From an uncultured Oscillospiraceae bacterium (GTDB taxonomy: Bacteria; Bacillota; Clostridia; Oscillospirales; Ruminococcaceae): a stretch of 29,026 nt of DNA. Location: positions 1 through 29,026 of the forward strand of contig CAJTSP010000017.1 of NCBI GenBank assembly GCA_910578965.1, in the 5' to 3' direction. Positions 22,279 through 29,026 of this stretch are shown here, in pieces (position 1 is the stretch's first letter; each line of letters opens with the position of its first letter). The notes beneath the pieces were generated by a model. It did not search any database, was not told the origin of the DNA, and saw nothing but the letters and a program-made list of their open reading frames with translations. The position numbers and the translations under genes were made by a program.

Positions 22279-22986
22279 TTACTGCTTTTTGTTTTGCCTG
22301 TCACGGATTTCGTGCAATAAGGCCACCGTAATATCCGCTGCGGCCACGGAGGCTTTTTGACAGTTTTTTTCAAAAGTATCGGCTCCGCCTTGTTGGGCGG
22401 TATCCGTAACACATCGGATAGAAATAAACGGGATGCTGTTTGCATAGCACACATGGGCAATCCCTGCAGTTTCCATATCTACCGTTAAAGGCGCGAATTC
22501 ATCCCAGATTCGTTGTCTCCCATCCTCGGATATAAATGATTCGCCGGTTGCCATCCGCCCCCAAACCACCGTGCCGGACGGTTTGATATTGCGGATGGCA
22601 GCTTTTGAATATTCAACCAGCCTATGATCTGCTTTAAAAAAACGGGATTTCATCCATGGGTGGAATTCGGTTAAAATATCCGGGGCAAGGTCGTGATAGC
22701 ATATTTCTGTGGAAATTACGGTATCCAAAATCTTTAGGCGGGGGTCCATTCCGCCTGCCGCTCCTGGGTTGATAATTGCATCCACATTAAACAAATCGAT
22801 TAAAAGCTGGGATGCAATCGCGGCGTTTACCCGGCACACTCCAGAAAACAAGGCGACAACCTCTGTGCCGTCAATATGCCCTTTATAAAATTTCAGCATT
22901 GCCCGTTCGGTCGTTTTGCTGCCCTGTATCAAAGTTAGAAAGGGGGCGAGCTCCTCGTCGCTCGCACATACAATTCCGATGGGCAT
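22279..22986 (-). CDS. mtnN: 5'-methylthioadenosine/S-adenosylhomocysteine nucleosidase
   Basis: A phosphorylase-family nucleosidase that cleaves methylthioadenosine and S-adenosylhomocysteine, by-products of polyamine synthesis and methylation. The 235 residues have the expected acid in ASDEEL (Glu11/12), the INPGAAGG loop near 72-79, catalytic VDMETAGIAHV (Glu172) and the base Asp195 in RCVTDTA. These match E. coli Glu12, Glu174 and Asp197 in spacing. ATG 22986 has AAAGGAGGAAG upstream. It follows the marR gene by 23 bases on the same strand, so they form an operon. Base composition is somewhat less GC-rich than the rmuC or alaS regions. The exact substrate preference is inferred. Confidence 0.92.
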   Translation of the reverse strand: MPIGIVCASDEELAPFLTLIQGSKTTERAMLKFYKGHIDGTEVVALFSGVCRVNAAIASQLLIDLFNVDAIINPGAAGGMDPRLKILDTVISTEICYHDLAPDILTEFHPWMKSRFFKADHRLVEYSKAAIRNIKPSGTVVWGRMATGESFISEDGRQRIWDEFAPLTVDMETAGIAHVCYANSIPFISIRCVTDTAQQGGADTFEKNCQKASVAAADITVALLHEIRDRQNKKQ

Positions 22987-23009
22987 TGTCTTCCTCCTTT
23001 ACCGTTGTA

Positions 23010-23483
23010 TTATGCTTTGTCCTTCTTTGCAGCGGGCGGAGAAAAGCCGGTATCCTGTTCCAATGCAGCGTCTACATTTTGCGCTACACGATCCAGCAGG
23101 CCCATTAGCTGGCGTATCTCGTCCTTGCTCATCCCGGCAAACAGCAGCCTGCCGTACCTCCGCTGCAGGCTGCGTCCTTCCTTAACGATGGGGAGCGCGG
23201 CCTCGGTGAGGCGCAGATGAATGGTTTTGCGGTTGCCCTCGCGCTGGTAACGTTCCAACAGACCACGGTCTGCCAACGCCTCAACCCCTGCCGAAATGTG
23301 GGATTTTGCAAGATGCCGCTGCTCCACTATGTCGTGTGCGGTATCGTATTGCGGGTTGTTCGCAAGAAATAAGAGGATGTCCGCTTCGGTTTGGGCCATT
23401 TCATATTTTACGAGCAGCGGCATAAATAGCCGGCTGTACAGCTTGCTCAGGCCCCGGGAACGCGCAAAAAATGCAGGGAGCAT
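23010..23483 (-). CDS. MarR-family transcriptional regulator
   Basis: A 157-residue winged-helix regulator. An N-terminal helix (MLPAFFARSRGLSKLYSRLF) leads to MAQTEADILLFLANNPQYDTAHDIVEQRHLAKSHIS (helix-turn-helix, about residues 28-63), then VEALADRGLLERYQREGNRKTIHLRLTEAA (recognition helix end and wing) and a C-terminal dimerisation helix. ATG 23483 is chosen because GGAGGT lies about 7 bases upstream; an in-frame ATG at 23600 lies upstream of the -10 box and so cannot be in the transcript. First gene of an operon with mtnN, probably autoregulated through the inverted repeat at 23549-23564. The ligand is unknown. Confidence 0.9.
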   Translation of the reverse strand: MLPAFFARSRGLSKLYSRLFMPLLVKYEMAQTEADILLFLANNPQYDTAHDIVEQRHLAKSHISAGVEALADRGLLERYQREGNRKTIHLRLTEAALPIVKEGRSLQRRYGRLLFAGMSKDEIRQLMGLLDRVAQNVDAALEQDTGFSPPAAKKDKA

Positions 23484-23548
23484 GCCCGTACCTCCATCCC
23501 GCGACCGGACGCAATTTGCAGCTACAGCGTGCATCCCGCCGCTAAGTT

Positions 23549-23564
23549 TGTTCTTTTGCGAACA
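23549..23564. promoter_or_regulatory. Likely MarR operator
   Basis: Inverted repeat TGTTC-N6-GAACA, immediately downstream of the marR -10 box, where a bound dimer would block transcription start. Inferred from position; MarR sites are usually palindromes of similar size. Confidence 0.5.
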
Positions 23565-23565
23565 T

Positions 23566-23593
23566 AATATACTGCGCGAGGGGGGCTTGTCAA
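23566..23593 (-). promoter_or_regulatory. Promoter of marR-mtnN
   Basis: On the minus strand TTGACA (23588-23593), a 16-base spacer and TATATT (23566-23571); an 18-base spacing to TATTAT is also possible. Confidence 0.75.
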
Positions 23594-23884
23594 GAGGCAT
23601 AAAACAAGAGGACTATCCCCGTATAGTATGCCAAAGCCCGCAGGGGGGCATGATGAGGGCAGTTTGTCCCTTTTTGCCGGCCGGGCCTTGCCTGCCCAGG
23701 CAGGCGCCTTTCAAAGGGCAGGCCGCTTGGCAGAACGTAAAAAAGCAATATTCGGATTAAAGGGCCTGCCGGCAGCCAAACTAATGCAGAGGGGAGCTTT
23801 ATGGCCGGTTTGCCGCCCGTATCGCTGGCAAAAATGCTTGCCCTATGTCCGGCCCATAACCCAAAAAGGGAGGAGGGACGCAGC
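23594..23884. other. Region between marR promoter and the PBP gene
   Basis: About 290 bases with no supported gene. A TATAGT near 23622-23627 could be a -10 for the PBP gene, but no matching -35 was found. CTGCCTGGG-like inverted segments occur near 23690-23705. Confidence 0.35.
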
Positions 23885-25507
23885 ATGACCCCCAAACGTC
23901 TTATTGCCGTATATGCTTCTATGCTGCTGCTTTTTGCGGTGGTGCTGGGGAGGCTTTATGTAATTGCCGGCAATCAGGAGTACGCCGGCACAGCTCAGGC
24001 GCAAACCATCACCACCCTGCCACTGCAGGCCGAGCGCGGTGGAATTTATGATACCAACGGGGTACCGCTGACCGGCTATGAACAACGATATTATGCTCTT
24101 TCTGTACCGGGCGAGAGCAGCTATACCCGGTTGTTTGGGCATGTGTCCTATGCGGGGCAAAACCTTTTATATCAAAGGCGCAACGCTGCCGCGCCGTTTT
24201 TGATCGAGGTGGACGAGGATTTGACCGGGGAGGGCATCTATACCTATCCCGCGCCTAAGCGGTATCTGCCTACCCCTATTGCGCCGCACCTGCTGGGGTA
24301 TCTTGATGGCGAGGGCAATGGAGTGGCCGGGCTGGAACTGGCCTTTGACGAGACGCTGGCGGGCCAGCGCAGCAGCGGCTATGTGCAGTGCATTACCACC
24401 GCGCAGGGCAGGCTCCTTGCCGGGCAGAGCCCCCGATATACCCCGGCCGACAAGGCCGCAAGAGGGCTTCGCCTGACCTTGGATGAGCGGATCCAGCGTA
24501 TCTGCGAGGGGGCGGCGCAACAGCAGATGGCCCGAGGCTGCATCCTCGTGCTGGAATGCGGCAGCGCCAAGGTGCGTGCCAGCGTGAGCATGCCGGAGTT
24601 TGACCCGGCCGATCTGCAAAAAAGCATTGAGGCGGACGACACCTCTTTTTTGAACCGGCCGCTCTGTCAGTTTAATGTGGGTTCGGTTTTTAAGCCGGTG
24701 CTGGCTGCGGCCGCGCTGGAAAAGGGGATGGGCTGGTTTTCCACCGAGTGTAAGGGATACCTGCAGCTCAACGACCATGTATACCGCTGTGCCAAGGGCA
24801 TTGCGCACGGCAGGCTGAGCCTGCAGGACGCGTTGGAAGAAAGCTGCAACTGTTATTTTATTGAGCTTGGCCTGCAGATGGGTGGCGCCGCCATTGCAAA
24901 AACAGCGGGCGTTTTTGGATTTGGCCAGCCGCTGTACCTTGCCCGCGGACTAAAAAGCGCGGCGGGCAGCCTGCCTGCTGCCGAGGCCCTGCGTGACCTG
25001 GGCCAGTTGGCGAGCATCAGCTTTGGCCAGGGTGAGCTGCTGGCTACCCCGGTGCAGATTGCCGCGCTTTTTAACGCCATTGCGCAGGACGGCATTTATA
25101 CGACCCCAAGCTTTTTGGAGGGGATCATAGAGGAGGGCAGCGGCCGGCTTCTGGAGGATTATTACCAGCCGCAAAGCCGCCGGGTCATCGGCGCCAATAC
25201 GGCCAAAACGCTGCGGCAGATGCTGGTTGGGGTAGTGGAAGAGGGTATTGGCCAGGAGGCACGTCCCACCGCAGGGGGCGCCGGAGGAAAAACCGGCACG
25301 GCGCAGACCGGCCAGATGGATGCTGCCGGCAACGAGCTGATGAACTACTGGTTTGCCGGGTTTTATCCCGCCGAAGATCCGCGCTATACCATCGTGGTGC
25401 TTCAGGACGGGGTGGCCGAGCCGCAGGAGAGCTCGGCTGCGATTTTTGCGCAGGTGGCAAACGCTTTGGCGTATCTCATGGAGGGGGGCGGCGGAGCGGC
25501 TGAATGA
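23885..25507 (+). CDS. Class B penicillin-binding protein (transpeptidase)
   Basis: A 540-residue peptidoglycan transpeptidase. A short basic N-terminus and one membrane anchor (about residues 7-27) precede the dimerisation/pedestal domain (ERGGIYDTNGVPL, then HLLGYLDGEGNGVAGLELAFD). The penicillin-binding domain follows with SVFK (catalytic Ser267), SCN (320-322) and KTGTAQT (469 onward). All three active-site motifs are intact. The domain order fits FtsI/PbpA/SpoVD-type enzymes, but no PASTA domains are present and the size is on the small side, so I do not assign division, elongation or sporulation. ATG 23885 has GGGAGGAGGG upstream; an in-frame extension to 23801 is unconserved. It is monocistronic as far as can be seen. 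Confidence 0.94.
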   Translation: MTPKRLIAVYASMLLLFAVVLGRLYVIAGNQEYAGTAQAQTITTLPLQAERGGIYDTNGVPLTGYEQRYYALSVPGESSYTRLFGHVSYAGQNLLYQRRNAAAPFLIEVDEDLTGEGIYTYPAPKRYLPTPIAPHLLGYLDGEGNGVAGLELAFDETLAGQRSSGYVQCITTAQGRLLAGQSPRYTPADKAARGLRLTLDERIQRICEGAAQQQMARGCILVLECGSAKVRASVSMPEFDPADLQKSIEADDTSFLNRPLCQFNVGSVFKPVLAAAALEKGMGWFSTECKGYLQLNDHVYRCAKGIAHGRLSLQDALEESCNCYFIELGLQMGGAAIAKTAGVFGFGQPLYLARGLKSAAGSLPAAEALRDLGQLASISFGQGELLATPVQIAALFNAIAQDGIYTTPSFLEGIIEEGSGRLLEDYYQPQSRRVIGANTAKTLRQMLVGVVEEGIGQEARPTAGGAGGKTGTAQTGQMDAAGNELMNYWFAGFYPAEDPRYTIVVLQDGVAEPQESSAAIFAQVANALAYLMEGGGGAAE

Positions 25508-25573
25508 GGCGGCCCGGATCACGAAAAAGAGCCGGAAAAGCCGGCAGGAAAAGCCTTTTTGCCGGGAAACGGG

Positions 25574-25602
25574 TTGACAAGAAAATATACAAAAGTTATA
25601 AT
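25574..25602 (+). promoter_or_regulatory. Consensus promoter of alaS
   Basis: TTGACA (25574-25579), 17-base spacer, TATAAT (25597-25602). Transcription would start near 25609, at the 5' end of the T-box leader. Confidence 0.93.
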
Positions 25603-25608
25603 CAGGAT

Positions 25609-25880
25609 GTCTTTATAAGGCCATTATAGGCAGTGACGGGGCCAACGGCTCTGCAAAGCGAAAATCAGAGAGGGAGTTCCTGGGCTGAAAAACTCCTTTC
25701 GCCGGCAGCCGCAGCCACCCTTGAGCCTCCCTGCGAGAGCGGGGCGTAGCGCGGCGTTAACGCGGCAAAAGCGGCAGCGGGTGGTTTTGCGCGCTGCAAC
25801 CTGGGTGGTACCACGGAGCATCCGCGCCTTCGTCCCTGTTTTGGGGGCGAGGGCTATTCTTTTTTTGGAAAATACCATAC
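25609..25880 (+). promoter_or_regulatory. T-box riboswitch (tRNA-Ala-sensing leader) of alaS
   Basis: An uncharged-tRNA sensor that prevents termination when tRNA-Ala is not aminoacylated. The T-box core AAxxTGGGTGGTACCACGG lies at 25798-25816. The TGGT bulge (25806-25809) complements an ACCA end, consistent with the A discriminator of tRNA-Ala. The terminator stem GCCTTCGTCCC (25826-25836) pairs with GGGGGCGAGGGC (25843-25854), then TATTCTTTTTTT. The stem I distal features AGAGAGGGAG and GGCTGAAAAACTCC are visible near 25667-25710, and a GTGA kink-turn-like element near 25633. I could not fix the specifier codon by eye; several GCC/GCA triplets lie on the 3' side of stem I. Confidence 0.92.
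25826..25866 (+). terminator. Regulated T-box terminator
   Basis: An 11-bp stem with G-U pairs and a 6-base loop, followed by TATTC and seven T. Mutually exclusive with the antiterminator formed by the T-box core. Confidence 0.85.
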
Positions 25881-25900
25881 AGAATGGGGAAGAGAAGACA

Positions 25901-28564
25901 ATGCAATGGACAGGACTCAACGAACTGCGCGAAAAATATCTCAGCTTTTTTGAGAGCAAGGGCCACCTGCGGCTGGACAGCTTTCCGCTGGTGCCCAAAA
26001 ACGACAACAGCCTTTTGCTGATTAACAGCGGCATGGCCCCGATGAAAAAATGGTTTTTGGGGCAGGAGGAGCCTCCGCGTCATCGGGTGACCACCTGCCA
26101 AAAGTGCATCCGTACCCCGGATATCGAGCGGGTGGGTATCACGGCGCGGCATGGTACCTATTTTGAAATGCTGGGCAACTTCAGCTTTCAGGATTATTTC
26201 AAGCCGGAGGCCATCGCCTGGGCCTGGGAGTTCCTTACCAAGGTGGTGGAAATCCCGGCCGAGCTGCTGTATATCTCGGTGTACGAGGAGGATAACGAGG
26301 CGTGGGATATCTGGACGGGACAGATCGGCATCCCCGAAAGCCACATGGTCCGTTTTGGCAAAGAGGATAATTTCTGGGAGCACGGCTCCGGCCCCTGCGG
26401 CCCTTGCAGCGAAATCTATTTCGACCGTGGGCCCGAGCACGGTTGCGGCAGGCCGGGCTGCAAGGTAGGCTGCGACTGCGACCGGTATATGGAGGTCTGG
26501 AACCTCGTATTCAGCCAGTTCGATTCGGACGGCAAGGGGCAGTACACCCTGCTGGAAAAGCCCAATATCGATACAGGGATGGGCCTTGAGCGTCTGGCCT
26601 GCGTGATGCAGGGGGTGGGCAACCTGTTTGAGGTGGACACGGTACAGGCAATCCTGCATCATGTGGAGCGGATCAGCGGAAAGGCCTATGGCCAGGACGA
26701 AAAAACCGACATCTCGATCCGGGTTATCACCGACCATATTCGTTCCACTACCTTTATGGTCAGCGACGGCATCCTGCCCTCCAACGAGGGCCGCGGCTAT
26801 GTGCTGCGCCGCCTGCTGCGCCGGGCCGCCCGCCATGGGCGGATGCTGGGCATTGCCCGGCCCTTCCTCACCGAGCTGGTCGAGACGGTCATCCGGGAAA
26901 ACAAGGCCGGGTACCCCGAGCTGGAGGAGCATGCCGACTACATCAAGAAGGTAATTGGCACCGAAGAAGAGCGTTTTTACAGAACCATTGACCAGGGGAT
27001 GAATATCCTCAACAGCCTCTTGGACGCCATCGAGCGTACGGCTGTGGCCGGCAAGCGCAAAATTCTCTCGGGCCTCGACGCCTTTAAGCTCAACGACACC
27101 TTTGGTTTCCCGTTGGACCTTACCCGAGAGATTGCGGGGGAGGCGGGCATCGATGTGGATGTGGAGGATTTCCGCCGTGAGATGGCAAAGCAGAAGGAAA
27201 AGGCCCGTAAGGATCGGCTGTCCCGCGATATTTCGGGCTGGAGCACCGATCTGTTCAGCGAGCTGAGCGCCGAGCCCACCCGCTTTACCGGATACGACAC
27301 GCTGGAGGACGCCGCCACCGTACAGGCCCTCTCGGATGAGGAGGAGCTGCTGGACGCGATTTCCACCGACGACGGCGCGAAGGACGGGGTGTTGGTGGTG
27401 CTGGATCACACCCCCTTCTACGCCGAGATGGGCGGCCAGGTTACCGATACCGGCGTCCTGTCCGCGGGAGATACCAAACTCACGGTAAAGGCGGTCAAAA
27501 AGACGCCCAAGGGATATTTTGTGCATACCTGCGTGCTGGAAAGCGGCATGGTGCAGGTAGGCCAGCAGCTAACCGCCCGGGTAGACAAGGGCCGCCGTAG
27601 CGCCATTGCCCGCAACCATACTGCTACCCATCTGCTGCAACGGGCCCTGCGTGAGGTGCTGGGAGGGCATGTGCACCAGGCCGGCTCGTATCAAGACGAC
27701 GAGCGGGTGCGGTTCGATTTTACTCATTTCAGCGCGGTGACGCCCGAAGAGCTGGCCCTGGTAGAGCACATTGTTAACCAAAAAATCTTTGAGGCGCTGG
27801 ACGTGACGGTAAACAATATGCCGCTGGCCGAGGCCAAAAAAATGGGCGCTATGGCCCTGTTTGGTGAAAAATACGGCGAGATCGTGCGGGTGGTGGACAT
27901 CAATGGCTGGTCCACCGAGTTCTGTGGCGGTACCCACGTGGCCAATACCGCCCAGATTGGCTGTTTTAAGATTCTCAGCGAGAGCAGCGTGGCTGCCGGC
28001 ATCCGCCGCATTGAGGCCACCGCCGGCCTGGGGGTGTTGCGTCTGCTGGACGAGCGCACCGAGATGCTGCAAAACACCGCTGCGGCGCTTAAAGTAGGCA
28101 GCTTGAAGGACCTGCCCCTGCGCGCAGCGTCGATGGCCGGCGAGCTTAGGGGCCTGGCCAAGGAATTGGAGGAAGCAAAAGCCTCCCTGGCCGCCGGCAA
28201 GATCGACGGACTGTTTGAGGGCGCAGCCGAGGTGGAGGACCTGCGGGTGCTCACGGCCTTCTTCTCGGGCACCGCGCAGGACGCATTGCGCAGCATGGCC
28301 GAAAAGATTCGGGATAAGGCCCCCGACGTGGTGGCGGTGTTGGCCGGGGAAAGCGAGGGCAAGGTGAGCCTTGCGGCCTCCTGCGGCAAGATGGCGCTTG
28401 CGCGCGGGGTTAAAGCAGGCGTGCTGGTAAAGCAGGTTGCCATGGTTGCCGGCGGTAACGGCGGCGGCAAACCGGATTTTGCCATGGCCGGCGTCAAGGA
28501 TGTTACCAAGGTGGACGAAGCCCTGGCGGCCGTGCCCGGGATTGTGCGCGGGCTGCTACAGTGA
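25901..28564 (+). CDS. alaS: Alanyl-tRNA synthetase
   Basis: Class II synthetase that charges tRNA-Ala. The 887 residues start MQWTGLNELREKYLSFFESK, with class II motifs in the catalytic domain (INSGMAPMKKWFLG, RHGTYFEMLGNFSFQDYF, GSGPCGPCSEIYFDRG, MGLERLACVMQG). A tRNA-recognition region follows (LPSNEGRGYVLRRLLRRAAR). The editing domain has zinc ligands in NHTATHLLQ and FCGGTHVANT, and a C-Ala domain (GGNGGGKPDFAMAG) ends it. A ring of four cysteines (GCGRPGCKVGCDCDRYME) sits in the aminoacylation domain, common in clostridial AlaRS. ATG 25901 is right for the family; the ribosome binding site GGGGAAGAG is modest. Transcription is controlled by the T-box. Confidence 0.99.
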   Translation: MQWTGLNELREKYLSFFESKGHLRLDSFPLVPKNDNSLLLINSGMAPMKKWFLGQEEPPRHRVTTCQKCIRTPDIERVGITARHGTYFEMLGNFSFQDYFKPEAIAWAWEFLTKVVEIPAELLYISVYEEDNEAWDIWTGQIGIPESHMVRFGKEDNFWEHGSGPCGPCSEIYFDRGPEHGCGRPGCKVGCDCDRYMEVWNLVFSQFDSDGKGQYTLLEKPNIDTGMGLERLACVMQGVGNLFEVDTVQAILHHVERISGKAYGQDEKTDISIRVITDHIRSTTFMVSDGILPSNEGRGYVLRRLLRRAARHGRMLGIARPFLTELVETVIRENKAGYPELEEHADYIKKVIGTEEERFYRTIDQGMNILNSLLDAIERTAVAGKRKILSGLDAFKLNDTFGFPLDLTREIAGEAGIDVDVEDFRREMAKQKEKARKDRLSRDISGWSTDLFSELSAEPTRFTGYDTLEDAATVQALSDEEELLDAISTDDGAKDGVLVVLDHTPFYAEMGGQVTDTGVLSAGDTKLTVKAVKKTPKGYFVHTCVLESGMVQVGQQLTARVDKGRRSAIARNHTATHLLQRALREVLGGHVHQAGSYQDDERVRFDFTHFSAVTPEELALVEHIVNQKIFEALDVTVNNMPLAEAKKMGAMALFGEKYGEIVRVVDINGWSTEFCGGTHVANTAQIGCFKILSESSVAAGIRRIEATAGLGVLRLLDERTEMLQNTAAALKVGSLKDLPLRAASMAGELRGLAKELEEAKASLAAGKIDGLFEGAAEVEDLRVLTAFFSGTAQDALRSMAEKIRDKAPDVVAVLAGESEGKVSLAASCGKMALARGVKAGVLVKQVAMVAGGNGGGKPDFAMAGVKDVTKVDEALAAVPGIVRGLLQ

Positions 28565-28619
28565 GCCGCTTTTTTGCCGGACGCCAGAGAGCAGACGCTG
28601 TTTTATAGGGGCAAAATCA

Positions 28620-28654
28620 GCAGCATCCGGGCGCTCCCTGTGCCCGGATGCTGC
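28620..28654 (+). terminator. Hairpin between alaS and the HIT gene
   Basis: A 13-bp perfect stem: GCAGCATCCGGGC (28620-28632), 9-base loop, and the complement (28642-28654), without a T-run. A stabilising or weak terminating hairpin; the HIT gene starts 31 bases later. Confidence 0.5.
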
Positions 28655-28685
28655 ACGATCCATTAAAAAGGAGGGAATAGAACCG

Positions 28686-29024
28686 ATGGACTGCCTGTTT
28701 TGTAAGATCGCCGCGGGCGAGATCCCCTCAACTAAGCTGTACGAAGACGGCACCCTGCTGGCCTTTTACGATATCGAGCCGCAGGCCCCGCTGCATTTTT
28801 TGGTAATCCCCAAGCAGCATATCGATTCGGCTGCTGCCCTGACCGAGCAGGATGCATCCCTGTTGGGGCACATCTATGCTGTTATTGCGCGCCTGTGCGC
28901 TGAGCAGGGCTGCGAAAACGGCTACCGCGTTGTGACCAATGTGGGCAGGGACGGAGGGCAGAGCGTGGGACACCTGCATTTTCATGTGCTTGCCAAACGC
29001 AGCCTCGCCTGGCCCCCGGGCTGA
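28686..29024 (+). CDS. HIT-family hydrolase (HinT-like)
   Basis: A 112-residue histidine-triad protein, typically a nucleoside phosphoramidate hydrolase of the HinT branch. It begins MDCLFCKIAAGEIPSTKLYED and has FYDIEPQAPLHFLVIPKQHI and the catalytic triad HLHFHVL (His96, His98, His100), with the SLAWPPG end common in bacterial HinT. AAAAAGGAGGG about 10 bases upstream of ATG 28686 is a strong ribosome binding site. The gene is complete; its stop is 2 bases from the window edge. Confidence 0.95.
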   Translation: MDCLFCKIAAGEIPSTKLYEDGTLLAFYDIEPQAPLHFLVIPKQHIDSAAALTEQDASLLGHIYAVIARLCAEQGCENGYRVVTNVGRDGGQSVGHLHFHVLAKRSLAWPPG

Positions 29025-29026
29025 GC

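Noticed and set aside
23549..23564. LexA/SOS box
   Set aside because: Gram-positive LexA sites read GAAC-N4-GTTC; this repeat has the reversed half-site order and fits a MarR operator better.
25541..25565. Possible terminator after the penicillin-binding protein gene
   Set aside because: CCGGCA/TGCCGG can pair, but the T-run lies inside the loop rather than after the stem.
25757..27526. Minus-strand open frame of 589 codons opposite alaS
   Set aside because: Antisense shadow of a highly conserved gene with strong third-position GC bias.

Overview
The window looks like ordinary chromosome from a GC-rich member of the Clostridia, most likely Oscillospiraceae/Ruminococcaceae. This is an inference from gene content, strong AGGAGG-type ribosome binding sites, consensus sigma-A promoters, tRNA genes with encoded CCA, a glmS ribozyme, a T-box, and the ylxM-ffh-rpsP-khpA-rimM-trmD order. 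I see no insertion sequence, prophage, CRISPR array or defence island. No wholly new system stands out. The interest lies in RNA-based regulation, one unusual enzyme subtype, and a few gene relics.

Layout. Positions 14-3140 hold rmuC (minus strand), a membrane-anchored polysaccharide deacetylase and a multi-pass membrane protein. Positions 3201-5515 hold a glmS ribozyme, a leader of about 300 nt and glmS, closed by a strong terminator. Positions 5620-6600 are locally AT-richer and gene-poor, with a perfect 16-bp hairpin and a small coiled-coil ORF on the minus strand whose own leader reads like a piece of a helix-turn-helix gene. Then come cca (6606-7991), a truncated nucleotidyltransferase relic (8010-8210), a short signal-peptide-like ORF with a promoter, an AI-2E family transporter (8650-9822), and guaB (10063-11565), which encodes the Tritrichomonas foetus type of IMP dehydrogenase.

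Positions 11892-15949 are the SRP/ribosome/tRNA-modification cluster, read from a perfect consensus promoter. An apparent internal terminator lies between khpA and rimM, and the usual rplS is missing after trmD. HPr (ptsH) and uvrC follow. Next is a tightly coupled set of rsmD, a coiled-coil protein and a Y-family DNA polymerase, followed by a YolD-like partner. Two tRNA genes (Asp-GTC, Thr-GGT) with a perfect promoter follow.

On the minus strand a marR-mtnN operon (22279-23483) has a promoter and a likely MarR operator. The window ends with a class B penicillin-binding protein, alaS under T-box control, and a HIT-family hydrolase.

Functional themes are cell-wall precursor supply and assembly (GlmS, deacetylase, PBP), protein targeting and translation (Ffh, S16, RimM, TrmD, RsmD, Cca, AlaS, tRNAs), DNA repair and lesion bypass (RmuC, UvrC, Y-family polymerase/YolD), and purine and SAM by-product metabolism (GuaB, MtnN).
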